A DNA stretch of 40,913 nt from a gamma proteobacterium IMCC1989 (GCA_000209515.2 AEVK01000067.1:1-40913); one strand, 5' to 3'. Shown: positions 18,745 to 28,113, counted from the stretch's first letter. Program-made: numbers and translations. Notes: generated from the sequence alone by a model not told the origin.

Positions 18745-19212
18745 TTATTTATTCGCTTCAAAACGTTCCCAGCTATAAATATCTTTGTCTTGCTCGATTC
18801 CACCCGCTACGCCATCTGCGCCGTAAGTATAAATATCGTAATCGCCTTTCTCTCCGGGCGTGCTATATAAATAGGCATTGCCCCAAGGATCGATTGGTAG
18901 AGCATCTAAATAACCACCGTTCTGCCATTGACGTGGCACAGGGTCTATAGACGGTTTTTCCACTAATGCCTGTAACCCTTGCTCAGTGGTTGGATAACGG
19001 TAATTATCTAAACGATAAAGTTTAAGCTGGCCCTCTATGGTGCTGAAATCTGAATACGCTTGTTTTACTCGCGCTTCATCCGCTTTACCCAAAAACTTGC
19101 CACCTACTGCTGCTGCCATAATACCTATAATGATAAGCACCACCATAATTTCGATAAAGCTAAAGCCCTGTTGTAATCTAGGACGATAAATTGCTTGTAC
19201 GCTTTTATTCAT
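18745..19212 (-). CDS. gspG: Type II secretion major pseudopilin GspG
   Basis: Main subunit of the periplasmic pseudopilus. The 155-residue product has a leader cut at QQG|FSFIEIMVVLIIIGIMAA. The conserved body includes TIEGQLKLYRLDNYRYPTTE, QGLQALVEKP, and WGNAYLYSTPGEKGDYDIYT, where acidic residues near the C-terminus bind calcium in the family. It has a normal length and ATG start, and follows gspF in the operon. Confidence 0.97.
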   Translation of the reverse strand: MNKSVQAIYRPRLQQGFSFIEIMVVLIIIGIMAAAVGGKFLGKADEARVKQAYSDFSTIEGQLKLYRLDNYRYPTTEQGLQALVEKPSIDPVPRQWQNGGYLDALPIDPWGNAYLYSTPGEKGDYDIYTYGADGVAGGIEQDKDIYSWERFEANK

Positions 19213-19264
19213 AACTGCTTTTCCCGCTATTGCTTCCGTTATATGCTATAAAAATTTTGTGCGA

Positions 19265-20527
19265 TTACGCTAAATCACTCATATTAATGATGGGGATAAT
19301 AATCGCCACCATAATAAAACCAATCACACCGCCCATAAAAACAATGGTCATGGGTTCGATAATACTGAGTGCGGTGGATAGCTGTAAATCTAAATCTCGC
19401 TGCTGACTTTTTGCTGAATAATCGAGCTGTTCCGCTAGTGTGCCGTTGGCCTCACCACTGGATGCCATTTGCACCATGAGTGGCGGGAATATTTCGGTTT
19501 TATCTAAGGCGCGATGTAAGCTAGTGCCGCCTTCAACGGTGACGGCGGCTTTCTCCGCTTGCTCACGCAAAATCTCATTTCCCATCGTCTGGCTACTAAT
19601 ACGCAAACTATTTAACAAGGGTACGCCACTATTAATTAACATACTTAAGGTACTAGCAAAACGCGCAGTATCAGACTGAATGGCAATATGACCAAAGACT
19701 GGCAAGCGCAGTAATACCTTGTGCCATTGACGCATATTAGCAGGTACACGCAACCAAAAATTCACCCCCACTCCCAATAAAATCAACGCTGCTAGACAAT
19801 ACAGGCCATAGTTTTGTAAGAAATCACTGATATTGATCAGCAATTCCGTCGGCCACGGCAACTCTTGTTTTGCACGAGTAAACACTACGGTGATTTTAGG
19901 TACTACAAAGACCATTAGTGCAATAACAATAGAGATACACACTAATACGAGAATGATGGGATATACCATAGCCGATTTTAATTGTTGTCTGGCCGCGTGG
20001 CTGGTTTCTGCATAATCAGATAAGCGTTCAAGTACCGGCCCTAAAAAACCCGATTGCTCACCCGCATTCACCATCGCTCGATACATGCTATCAAAAATAC
20101 GCGGGTAATCACTCAATGCTTGCGCCAAACTTAGGCCTTCAAGCACGCGGGAACGCACTTGTAACACCACATTTTTAATTGCATCTTTACGACTTTGCTT
20201 AGCTACGGCTTGTAAAGATTCTGACAATGGCATTCCTGACTGTACCAATGAGGCTAATTGGCGTGTAAACAAGGATAAATCTTTAACACCTAAACGCGTG
20301 GTAAATGTTTTTCCGGTTGAGGTGCGCCGATTACTGCTAGCACTACCTGCACTGCCCGCCTGTTCTTTTCGTTGTGACAGCTTTCCTGCTGATACTTTTT
20401 CAACACTTACCGGCTTAAGTTGTTGCTGGCGCAGCTGTGTACGCACCTGTCGCTCGGTATCGCCCTCTAGCGTGCCTTTGATTAACTTGCCTTCGGTGTT
20501 TAGTGCTTGATAACGAAATGCGCCCAT
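19265..20527 (-). CDS. gspF: Type II secretion inner-membrane platform protein GspF
   Basis: Polytopic platform protein around which the GspE motor acts. The 420-residue product has two cytoplasmic T2SSF domains, each followed by membrane helices (near 190-215, 240-258 and 390-415). Family motifs include LSLFTRQLASLVQSGMPL and the equivalent FASTLSMLINSGVPLLNSL in the second half. A Ser/Gly/Arg-rich linker lies at about 45-75. The ATG lies 19 bp downstream of the gspE stop. Confidence 0.97.
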   Translation of the reverse strand: MGAFRYQALNTEGKLIKGTLEGDTERQVRTQLRQQQLKPVSVEKVSAGKLSQRKEQAGSAGSASSNRRTSTGKTFTTRLGVKDLSLFTRQLASLVQSGMPLSESLQAVAKQSRKDAIKNVVLQVRSRVLEGLSLAQALSDYPRIFDSMYRAMVNAGEQSGFLGPVLERLSDYAETSHAARQQLKSAMVYPIILVLVCISIVIALMVFVVPKITVVFTRAKQELPWPTELLINISDFLQNYGLYCLAALILLGVGVNFWLRVPANMRQWHKVLLRLPVFGHIAIQSDTARFASTLSMLINSGVPLLNSLRISSQTMGNEILREQAEKAAVTVEGGTSLHRALDKTEIFPPLMVQMASSGEANGTLAEQLDYSAKSQQRDLDLQLSTALSIIEPMTIVFMGGVIGFIMVAIIIPIINMSDLA

Positions 20528-20545
20528 AATATTAGCCCGCTAGCC

Positions 20546-22009
20546 TTAACTAACCGCGGTGACCCTCAACACTTCTTCTAAACTGGTTTCACCCGCAAGT
20601 ACGCGACGTCGGCCATCATCGATCAATGATGGCGCTGTTTGGCGTGCGTGCTGCAGCATGGCTTGTTCGCCCGCGCCCTCATGAATGAGCTGGCGTAATT
20701 GGCTATCAATAGGAATCAATTCATAGATGGCAGTACGACCGCGGTAACCGGTATGTTTACATTCACCGCAACCTTTGGCTTGATAAATGGTGTCACTCTC
20801 GCTGATAGACAAACGCTCGCATTCACCTTGGGTAGGCGTATGCTCAACACGGCATTTTTTGCACAGAACCCTTACTAAACGCTGTGCCATGACCATTTCT
20901 AAACTAGAAGCTAACAAAAAAGGCTCAACACCCATATCTTTTAAACGGGTAATCGCACCAATGGCAGTATTGGTATGTAAAGTAGACAACACTAAATGGC
21001 CGGTTAAACTGGCTTGCACCGCAATAGAAGCGGTTTCTTGGTCACGAATCTCACCAATCATCACGACATCGGGATCTTGACGCAAGATGGCACGTAAGCC
21101 ACGGGCAAAGGTCATGTCGACTTTGGTGTTTACTTGAGTTTGGCCAATGCCGGGCAACAGATATTCCACCGGATCTTCAATGGTTAAGATATTACGACTG
21201 CGATCATTAATATGCGTAAGACCCGCATAAAGAGTGGTTGTTTTACCTGATCCTGTAGGCCCCGTCACAAGGATAATTCCGTGCGGTCTATTCAAGCTTT
21301 CATCAAACGTATTATGCACGCTAGTAGGCATTGCTAACTGCTTAAGCTCTAGCTGTCCCGATGCTTGGTCAAGTAAACGTAACACCACGCGTTCGCCATA
21401 CGCCGAGGGAATGGTCGACATACGAATATCAATCACATGCCCCGCCAAGCGCACCGAAATACGGCCATCTTGGGGTAAGCGCTTTTCAGCAATATCCAGT
21501 TTGGCCATCACTTTTAAGCGCGATACTAGCACCGATGCCAATTCGGGCTTGGGGGATAGCATTTCGTTCAACACGCCATCGACACGGAAACGGATCGCTA
21601 CACGATCTTCGTAGGGCTCAATATGAATATCGGAGACTTTTTCTTTAACCGCTTCAGAAAGAATGGCGTTAATAAGACGAATAACGGGGGCGTCGTCGTT
21701 ACCTGCAAGTAGGTCTGTTTGCTCCTGTAGGTCGTTCGCAAGCTGACTCAGATCCATTTCTGCATCTAGGTCATCGGCGGCTCTTTGGGCTGCGCCATCG
21801 GTGGTTTGGTAATGTTTAGTGAGACGTTTTTTAAATACTGTTTGATCAATTTTTTCAAGCTGAAATGCGATACCCAGAGCGCGTTGTAACTCTAACAGAA
21901 CAGGAATACCTAAATCTTGATAGCAGTAAACGGTATCCCCTTCTAGCATGACGCCATGAAGCTCAGCAAAACTATAAGGGATGGTAACGGACGTATTAGC
22001 GCTCGACAT
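20546..22009 (-). CDS. gspE: Type II secretion ATPase GspE
   Basis: Cytoplasmic hexameric ATPase powering pseudopilus assembly. The 487-residue product shows an N1E-like domain, then Walker A GPTGSGKTTTL (about 250-260), an Asp box in ILTIEDPVEYLLPG, a Walker B region in DPDVVMIGEIRDQETA, and the His box LVLSTLHTN. The four-cysteine zinc element typical of GspE follows (CKKC ... CGEC). All catalytic features look intact. Confidence 0.98.
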   Translation of the reverse strand: MSSANTSVTIPYSFAELHGVMLEGDTVYCYQDLGIPVLLELQRALGIAFQLEKIDQTVFKKRLTKHYQTTDGAAQRAADDLDAEMDLSQLANDLQEQTDLLAGNDDAPVIRLINAILSEAVKEKVSDIHIEPYEDRVAIRFRVDGVLNEMLSPKPELASVLVSRLKVMAKLDIAEKRLPQDGRISVRLAGHVIDIRMSTIPSAYGERVVLRLLDQASGQLELKQLAMPTSVHNTFDESLNRPHGIILVTGPTGSGKTTTLYAGLTHINDRSRNILTIEDPVEYLLPGIGQTQVNTKVDMTFARGLRAILRQDPDVVMIGEIRDQETASIAVQASLTGHLVLSTLHTNTAIGAITRLKDMGVEPFLLASSLEMVMAQRLVRVLCKKCRVEHTPTQGECERLSISESDTIYQAKGCGECKHTGYRGRTAIYELIPIDSQLRQLIHEGAGEQAMLQHARQTAPSLIDDGRRRVLAGETSLEEVLRVTAVS

Positions 22010-22027
22010 GATTAATAGACCCCTGAT

Positions 22028-24007
22028 TTATTGACTAGCAGAAGGGGCTGCATCAGGCTTAACTTCATCCCATACCGGTAACAATGGCAAAATATTGTCG
22101 TCTAATAAATAGCTAGCATCCGTTTTAGCCCGAATTTGTTGATCACGGATATAACGATATTTTTCACCGGTTGCCCCAGCCATGGCTTTATTGCTACGCA
22201 ATATCGTTGCACGTAGGAAAACCATTAAGTTCTGCTTTGATGAAGTCGTGCTGTCGTTTCTAAACAAGCCGCCCAATAAAGGAATATCACCCAAGAAAGG
22301 CACTTTTTGTTCATCCTGCCTGACTTCATTACTAATCAATCCACCTAAAATAATCGTCTCTCCGTCTTGAGCAATAACTTTAGTCGAAATTTTACGTTCG
22401 TTAGTAATCACATCCGATGCCTGAGAGGAGTTAGAAATACTAGATACTTCTTGCTGAATTTCTAAATTAACGGTGTCACCTTCGTTAATTTGAGGGGTTA
22501 CTTTCAAGGAGATACCTACGTCCTCACGCTCGATTGTTTGAAACGGATCTGTCGAATCGCCCGACGAAGTCGTGAATGAACCAGTCACAAAAGGAACATT
22601 TTGACCAATAGATATCTCCGCCTCGTTGTTATCTGTTGTTAACAAGCTGGGCGTGGATAAGACATTGGCTTCGGCACTCCCCTGAAAAAAGTTGATCAAA
22701 CCGGCAAAATCAACGCCATTACTATTTCCAAAAAAGCCTAACCCTTGCCCCGTGAAGTTAGGCGCGCCCGCTATTCCATCACCACTCTCAATAGCCGTGG
22801 CCAGCGTACCTAACGTAGCCGAATTTCGTGAACCGATAAAACCGTTGTTTTGCTTATATGCAGCCCACTCGACGCCTAGCTCTCGGCTGAGGTCGTTCGT
22901 AATTTCTACGATAATCGCTTCTACTAGCACTTGTGCGCGGCGAATATCTAGACGTTTAATCACTGACAACAACGATTCCATGGTATCCGCATCTGCCGTA
23001 ATTAACAGAGAGTTAGTTGCAGGGTCTGCTTCTACAGACGCATTTTCGGCTGATGGTTTTGCACCCTTAGCAGAGTCTGGTTCCAGCTTGGATATACTTG
23101 AGACAACTTTCGCTAACACCGTGGCGACTTCTTCCGCATCTGCATACTCCAAATAAATCACCCGCACATTGCCCGACTGAGGCTGTGACACATCTAAACG
23201 TGCAACTAACTCGCGTACCTTATTGCGCCGCACCTGATCACCCGTCACCAAAATACTATTACTACGCTGGTCTGCCACTATCACTGCTTGTGTATTCTTT
23301 GGGGAATCTTGGTCATTTTTACTTAACTGCTGCAGAATAGTCGCTAATTCGGCGGCCTGCGCGTACTCCAATGGCATCACATCTGTTTCGGCGACACCGG
23401 CACGATCTATACGCTCAATAATATCGGTAAGCCGAGCAATATTGGCGACCGTATCGGACACGATAATCGCGTTACTCGGCTCATAAGCAGCAAGATGGGC
23501 ATGCTGCGGCGCTAATGGACGTAACACCGGCAACACTTTGGATGCCGATACATTATAAAGCTGAATGACCTGCGTGATATAAGCATCCGTGCCAAAATTG
23601 GGTTGGTTAACCACAGGAACCGCAGATGTACGGGCGTCTTTACGTGGTATCACGCGAACAATATTACCCACTTCAATCGCCGTAAACCCCTGTGTTTCCA
23701 AGACCGATAAAAACAGATCATAAATCTCTTTTTCTGATAGCGCATTGGCAGAAATGACCTTTACTTTACCTTTCACACGAGGGTCTATGATGACGGTTTT
23801 GCCGGTGATATCTGCCACAAACTTAATCACTTCTTGAATATCAGAATCTTTAAAGTTAATTTGCCACTTTTTCTCTTCTTCTGCTTGTGCGTAACTCATG
23901 GTTGAGAAACTAGCACCCAACAAAATAACGAGTAACAACGCTAGCGCAGCACAAATGCCTGCATAAGTGGCAATAAAGCGATCAAAGAAAGATAAGATGT
24001 TATTCAC
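22028..24007 (-). CDS. gspD: Type II secretion secretin GspD
   Basis: Forms the outer-membrane secretion channel. The 659-residue product starts at GTG 24007 and has a long signal peptide (about 41 residues, ending SYAQA). N0 (INFKDSDIQEVIKFVADITG) and N1-N3 domains come next, then the secretin core with NVPFVTGSFTTSSGD. The gate signature is KVPFLGDIPLLGGLFRN near residues 575-590. The C-terminal S-domain is short. No separate pilotin gene was recognised; the uncharacterised lipoproteins in the window could be tested for that role, but nothing in sequence shows it. Confidence 0.97.
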   Translation of the reverse strand: MNNILSFFDRFIATYAGICAALALLLVILLGASFSTMSYAQAEEEKKWQINFKDSDIQEVIKFVADITGKTVIIDPRVKGKVKVISANALSEKEIYDLFLSVLETQGFTAIEVGNIVRVIPRKDARTSAVPVVNQPNFGTDAYITQVIQLYNVSASKVLPVLRPLAPQHAHLAAYEPSNAIIVSDTVANIARLTDIIERIDRAGVAETDVMPLEYAQAAELATILQQLSKNDQDSPKNTQAVIVADQRSNSILVTGDQVRRNKVRELVARLDVSQPQSGNVRVIYLEYADAEEVATVLAKVVSSISKLEPDSAKGAKPSAENASVEADPATNSLLITADADTMESLLSVIKRLDIRRAQVLVEAIIVEITNDLSRELGVEWAAYKQNNGFIGSRNSATLGTLATAIESGDGIAGAPNFTGQGLGFFGNSNGVDFAGLINFFQGSAEANVLSTPSLLTTDNNEAEISIGQNVPFVTGSFTTSSGDSTDPFQTIEREDVGISLKVTPQINEGDTVNLEIQQEVSSISNSSQASDVITNERKISTKVIAQDGETIILGGLISNEVRQDEQKVPFLGDIPLLGGLFRNDSTTSSKQNLMVFLRATILRSNKAMAGATGEKYRYIRDQQIRAKTDASYLLDDNILPLLPVWDEVKPDAAPSASQ

Positions 24008-24048
24008 TGATTATTCCGTTATGTAAAAATTATGGGAGTTTATTTATA

Positions 24049-24987
24049 TTATTGTAAAGTAGTTAAATCAATATCGATGCTGACTTCACTTCCTTCTCGG
24101 CTGATCATCAGAGATACTTGCGAGGCATCTCGCTTGTTGCGATAAATGGTCATAGCAGATCGAAGATCGGTTAATTTATCACCGTCAATAGCCGTAATAA
24201 TATCATTGGTTTGTAATCCAGATTTATCAAATCCTGCTCTATCACGACCCGGCAGCACCCTAAAACCCAACATATCGCCAGTCGATTTGTCGCGCTCACG
24301 CACGACGCGGATAATTTGACTAAATTTTTTGACCGCTGGGGCGTTGCCATCTAGGTCGCTAACATCTGAGTATTGCTCTTGACCTGCTGGCTCGACAAAG
24401 GGAGAAGGCTGGCCGCTATCAGCACCCTGAGAAGTCGTTATACGCTCGCCTTCTATACGTTCACTTTCTGGATAGAGGTATAGCACTTCAGCCTTGCCTC
24501 TATTACTCAACTTTACTCTATCGTCAAATACCTCTAACAAACTGACTTTCGATAGGCCCTCAATTTCGTCGCCCACCTGATAGAGATTGTCATCACGACC
24601 ATTAGCAATAATTGCTTGTCCGTTTTCTTTATTGTTTGAAGTAAACAGGCCTTTCAACACGAGATTTAACTTAGTCTCTTCCAGCTCTTCTTCTTTTTCT
24701 TCTACGGGAGCGACAACAATAGCAGCGACCTCCTCTTCGCCAAACAAAGGAATCGCTTTTAAAGCTGCAATATCAACCAACTCACGGCTTTCATTGGTAT
24801 TCGACGGAATATCGGTACGACTCACAACATTCGTACTGTCTACAGGCGACGTTTGTAACATATCCGTTAACTGCCAGACGGAATGGGCACTCCACGCTAA
24901 CAACAGTATGCCGATACCCAAGTGCAGCAATAAGATCAGCGACACTTCACCGGTACATTTTGTGATTTGTTTAAACTGACAATCCAT
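24049..24987 (-). CDS. gspC: Type II secretion protein GspC
   Basis: Inner-membrane protein that contacts the secretin and helps select substrates. The 312-residue product has one membrane segment (about 17-35), the periplasmic homology region (about 75-165, LNLVLKGLFTSNNKENGQAI) and a C-terminal PDZ domain (about 225-310, with AGFDKSGLQTNDIITAIDGD). The linker is acidic (EEKEEELEE). ATG 24987 is the first gene of the operon, so the main gsp promoter should lie in 24988-25394. Confidence 0.95.
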   Translation of the reverse strand: MDCQFKQITKCTGEVSLILLLHLGIGILLLAWSAHSVWQLTDMLQTSPVDSTNVVSRTDIPSNTNESRELVDIAALKAIPLFGEEEVAAIVVAPVEEKEEELEETKLNLVLKGLFTSNNKENGQAIIANGRDDNLYQVGDEIEGLSKVSLLEVFDDRVKLSNRGKAEVLYLYPESERIEGERITTSQGADSGQPSPFVEPAGQEQYSDVSDLDGNAPAVKKFSQIIRVVRERDKSTGDMLGFRVLPGRDRAGFDKSGLQTNDIITAIDGDKLTDLRSAMTIYRNKRDASQVSLMISREGSEVSIDIDLTTLQ

Positions 24988-25394
24988 TTTATTTTAATTG
25001 TTCTCGTCAATGTTTTAATACGTTATGCGTTATTTATCACATAGCCTTATACTTGCTTAAGTCGCACACGGCACAACAACATACGACTCTAGAATAATAT
25101 CACGACACGTAAGCTTATCATTTATCAAGCGATAAAATATGGAATAATTCCATTATTGAGCACTAGGTATCTACTACTGCCGCAAAGTCTTTATACTAGA
25201 TGTTAAGCACACGCTCCAAATACATCAGATTGAAGAGAAAGCGCTTAATGTTTACACTAATTACGGTAGAATGCGTCAGCAAGATTGATCAAGTAATCAA
25301 CGTTTAGTTGACTCAATATCCTTGGAACTAAACCTTGGAACGACACCTTAAAACAATACCCTTAAACTAGACCCAGAGACTGGCAAGAGAAAAC
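24988..25394. promoter_or_regulatory. Divergent control region between gspC and the gshA-side genes
   Basis: A 407-bp AT-rich gap with no convincing ORF. It must hold the gsp promoter (minus) and the promoter for the gene at 25395 (plus). A weak forward candidate is TTGAAG (25230-25235) with TACACT (25253-25258) at 17-bp spacing. The last 65 bp before the plus gene are tandem repeats. I see no recognisable operator. Confidence 0.5.
25321..25385. repeat. 13-bp degenerate tandem repeat, five units
   Basis: CTTGGAACTAAAC, CTTGGAACGACAC, CTTAAAACAATAC, CCTTAAACTAGAC and CCAGAGACTGGCA are contiguous. They end 9 bp before the ATG at 25395, so they form the leader of that gene. Confidence 0.75.
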
Positions 25395-25856
25395 ATGACA
25401 ACGCTTTACACTTTGCAAAACCAACACGGCTATTTTTTACAGAAAAAAAGTGCTGATAAAACCATAGGCAAAGGTGCTACTGATAAAGCCAGCAAGGCCT
25501 CTTATATGTGGGGCGACGGCCAAGAATTGAATAAGGTATTTCGCACTACGCACAAAGATGAAGCGATTAACATGATGTTTGAAGCAGGCTCACAAGATGT
25601 TGCCCTGCGCATTGCGATCAAAGAATACCCGGCTAACAACAAAAGCTTACCCACCATCCCCTCTGACGATTTACCTGTACCCTTAGCCAAACCTGAAATG
25701 ACAGCAGCGATTGATGACAATGTGGACGAAAGCGTAGAAACAGGCACGGAAACTGACGTAGAAACGGCAATAGAAACTACACCCGTAGAAAACAGCACCG
25801 AAAGCGCCTTGCAAGAAAGCGATTCAGAGAAAATTAGTACAGAAGAACACATTTAA
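25395..25856 (+). CDS. Small protein of unknown function with acidic repeat tail
   Basis: I do not recognise the family. The 153-residue product has no signal peptide or membrane segment. Residues 1-80 look folded (LYTLQNQHGYFLQKK, ASYMWGDGQELNKVFRTTHK, DEAINMMFEAGSQDVALRI). The rest is a strongly acidic Glu/Thr-rich tail, including four-residue repeats VETG, TETD, VETA, IETT. It lies 87 bp upstream of gshA on the same strand and may share its transcript. The N-terminal part has real coding character; function is unknown. Confidence 0.7.
   Translation: MTTLYTLQNQHGYFLQKKSADKTIGKGATDKASKASYMWGDGQELNKVFRTTHKDEAINMMFEAGSQDVALRIAIKEYPANNKSLPTIPSDDLPVPLAKPEMTAAIDDNVDESVETGTETDVETAIETTPVENSTESALQESDSEKISTEEHI
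25734..25793 (+). repeat. 12-bp in-frame tandem repeat in the acidic tail
   Basis: GTAGAAACAGGC, ACGGAAACTGAC, GTAGAAACGGCA, ATAGAAACTACA and a shifted CCCGTAGAAAAC encode successive Glu-Thr tetrapeptides. Confidence 0.8.
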
Positions 25857-25943
25857 GGAATCGCTAACTCAGACTGAACCAGCGATGCCAGACCACTCCC
25901 TTTTCTATACTCTCTCGCAGCAGCGGGCGGCTAGGAGCAGCAC

Positions 25944-27599
25944 TTGACAACCCTAAGCAACATTTTAAGCGCACTAGCTAGCGCACCCAATCACGCAGGC
26001 ATTTCGCATCTAACCCGCGGACTTGAAAAAGAAAGCTTACGTATCAAACCTAACGGGACTTTGGCCTCTAGCGATCATCCGAAAGCGCTTGGGTCAACTC
26101 TGACACACCCCCACATTACAACAGATTACAGTGAAGCATTAGTGGAGTTTATTACCGAACCCTGCACAAATAGCACTGATACTCTACGACAACTCAGCGA
26201 ACTCCATGCTTACACCTATCGGCACCTAGGCGAAGAGCGCCTATGGCCAACCAGCATGCCTTGTATGCTAGGCAGAGATAGCGACATCCCTATTGCGCGA
26301 TACGGCACATCCAATAGCGGGAAAATGAAATCTGCTTATCGTATGGGTTTAGGGCATCGGTACGGACGCTCCATGCAAACTATTGCGGGACTGCATTACA
26401 ATTTTTCTGTTTCAGAAGAGCTATGGGAATTTCTTAGATCGCGAGAAGACTCCAGCTTGCCCATGAGTGAATTTAAAACTCAGGGTTATTTCCGCTTAAT
26501 TCGTAATTTTCGTCGTTACTTTTGGCTATTACTCTATCTTTTCGGTGCATCACCCGGCGTGTGTAAGAGCTTTGTTGGCAATAGACCACATCAACTCGTA
26601 CCTTTTGGTGAAGATATCCATAGTCTACATACACCCTACGCCACTTCTTTGCGCATGGGCGACTTGGGTTATCAAAGTAATGCCCAAGAATCGCTAGTGA
26701 TTACTTATAACTGCCTTGAAAGCTACACTCAAACCTTGTGTAGTGCGATTACTCATACACATCCAGATTATGCGGCGATAGGTATTAAAGATAAAGACGG
26801 TGAACACAAACAGCTAAACGATAGCTTGTTACAAATAGAGAACGAGTTCTATAGTGTGATTCGCCCCAAACGCACCGCTCAGCGCGGAGAAACAGCACTA
26901 TCGGCATTAGCGAATGGTGGCGTTGAATATATTGAAGTCCGCTGCTTAGATCTTAACCCTTACGAACCATTAGGCATTAACCACCAGCAAATGCAGTTTT
27001 TAGATGCTTTTTTGCTCCACTGCTTACTGTCCGACAGCCCTAGGTCTAGCGACGAAGAACATAGAGAAATACAAAACAACCAGAAACGAATGGTGTATCA
27101 AGGCCGCAATCCAGAACTCACATTGCTGGATCAAGGCAAAGAACGCTCGATGCAAGAATGGGGAGAAACATTACTTTCTGAGATCGAACAAATTGCGGTC
27201 TTATTAGATAGCGCCTCCTCGAATAACACACCGGAAAGCACATCGGAAAACAGTAATGAAAGTAGCTATCACCATAACTACCAATATAGCGTCGAACAAG
27301 AAAAGAAAAAATTATACGATGCGAGTCTAACACCCTCTGCAAAAGTGTTAGCGGACATGAAAGAGCAGAACAAAACCTTTTATCGCTTTGCAGCTGATCT
27401 TGCTACTGAGCATCAACAATATTTTACAGACTATGCTCTTGATGAAAAACAGGATCAATATTATGCAAAATTAGCTAGGCAATCCATTGAGAAACAAACC
27501 TTGATTGAGTCGGGTGACTCCATCAGCTTTGATCATTATCTCGCTGATTATTATGCCCAGTATCAATGTGCCGCAACCGCTGAAGAAGATAGCCCTTAG
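25944..27599 (+). CDS. gshA: Glutamate-cysteine ligase (gamma-proteobacterial type)
   Basis: Catalyses the ATP-dependent joining of glutamate and cysteine, the first step of glutathione synthesis. The 551-residue product contains the family landmarks HLTRGLEKESLRI (substrate/metal site near residues 22-34), HPHITTDYSEALVEFITEP, TIAGLHYNFSVSEELW and GVEYIEVRCLDLNPYEPLGI. The start is TTG at 25944 with AGGAG at 6-nt spacing. The Escherichia coli gene, as I recall, also starts with TTG, so this may be conserved. It is about 30 residues longer than the E. coli enzyme because of a Ser/Asn/His-rich insert (about 420-450), part of which is a 12-bp repeat. All key regions look intact. Confidence 0.97.
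   Translation: MTTLSNILSALASAPNHAGISHLTRGLEKESLRIKPNGTLASSDHPKALGSTLTHPHITTDYSEALVEFITEPCTNSTDTLRQLSELHAYTYRHLGEERLWPTSMPCMLGRDSDIPIARYGTSNSGKMKSAYRMGLGHRYGRSMQTIAGLHYNFSVSEELWEFLRSREDSSLPMSEFKTQGYFRLIRNFRRYFWLLLYLFGASPGVCKSFVGNRPHQLVPFGEDIHSLHTPYATSLRMGDLGYQSNAQESLVITYNCLESYTQTLCSAITHTHPDYAAIGIKDKDGEHKQLNDSLLQIENEFYSVIRPKRTAQRGETALSALANGGVEYIEVRCLDLNPYEPLGINHQQMQFLDAFLLHCLLSDSPRSSDEEHREIQNNQKRMVYQGRNPELTLLDQGKERSMQEWGETLLSEIEQIAVLLDSASSNNTPESTSENSNESSYHHNYQYSVEQEKKKLYDASLTPSAKVLADMKEQNKTFYRFAADLATEHQQYFTDYALDEKQDQYYAKLARQSIEKQTLIESGDSISFDHYLADYYAQYQCAATAEEDSP
27228..27263 (+). repeat. 12-bp in-frame tandem repeat inside gshA
   Basis: ACACCGGAAAGC, ACATCGGAAAAC and AGTAATGAAAGT encode TPES, TSEN and SNES in a non-conserved insert. 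Confidence 0.65.
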
Positions 27600-27660
27600 C
27601 CTGACTAAACGGTTTCGACAAGCAGTTTAGATAAGCCGCTCCGACTAATTAATACCAATT

Positions 27661-27735
27661 AAGTAGCACCAATGTAAGCAGTGTCAATGTAAGCATCGCC
27701 CATGTAAATAGCGCCAATGCAAGTATCACCAACTA
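27661..27735. repeat. 15-bp degenerate tandem repeat, five units, reaching into a stop codon
   Basis: AAGTAGCACCAATGT, AAGCAGTGTCAATGT, AAGCATCGCCCATGT, AAATAGCGCCAATGC and AAGTATCACCAACTA are contiguous in the convergent gap after gshA. The last unit contains the stop codon (27733-27735, minus) of the response regulator. Confidence 0.85.
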
Positions 27736-28113
27736 AGAGTGAAACAAACTAGATGCCAACACTTCTACCGTACAGGGCTTTTCTAAATAGCCCTTTACAC
27801 AACTATAGGATGCCGCCTGCTCTTTATCTTGCTCTCTATTAGAAGACGTTAACATGTAAACTTGGATATTTTTTTTACTTAGCAATGAACTACTACTCTC
27901 TAAAAATTCGTAGCCATTCATTCTTGGCATATTAATATCTAAAAAAATAACATTAGGCGACACTTTCTCTTCAAGCAGCATATTTCTTGCTTGCTCACCG
28001 TCACACGCTTGGGAAACAAGAATACTGTCGCTAAGATCCTCTAACATCGCTTCAAATAAAAAACGATCAGCCTCGCTATCTTCAACCAACAACACTTCAA
28101 TTGATTTATTCAT
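27733..28113 (-). CDS. Single-domain response regulator (CheY-like)
   Basis: Receiver domain without an output domain. The product from ATG 28113 is 126 residues. It shows the acidic pocket (LLVEDSEADRFLF), the phosphoacceptor aspartate in VIFLDINMPRMNGYEFL, the switch Ser/Thr in VYMLTSSNRE and the lysine in GYLEKPCT. A TTG three codons upstream lies too close to the AAAGG site to be the start. It follows the histidine kinase by 25 bp and is its likely phosphorylation partner. Output must be through protein contact. The CheC-like protein at 6761-7369 is a possible but distant phosphatase. Confidence 0.93.
   Translation of the reverse strand: MNKSIEVLLVEDSEADRFLFEAMLEDLSDSILVSQACDGEQARNMLLEEKVSPNVIFLDINMPRMNGYEFLESSSSLLSKKNIQVYMLTSSNREQDKEQAASYSCVKGYLEKPCTVEVLASSLFHS

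Noticed and set aside
21234-21648. ORFs up to 126 codons antisense to gspE
   Set aside because: Their length follows from the codon pattern of the conserved ATPase on the other strand; products look random.
22692-23156. 154-codon ORF antisense to gspD
   Set aside because: The secretin reading is certain; the antisense product is Ser/Ala-rich with no recognisable family.
25502-25852. 116-codon minus ORF opposite the gene at 25395
   Set aside because: The plus frame has a better start and a folded N-terminus. The minus frame's Ser/Val repeats merely mirror the Glu/Thr repeats.
27661-27735. Possible CRISPR array
   Set aside because: Units are contiguous 15-bp tandem copies without unique spacers, and no cas gene is present.
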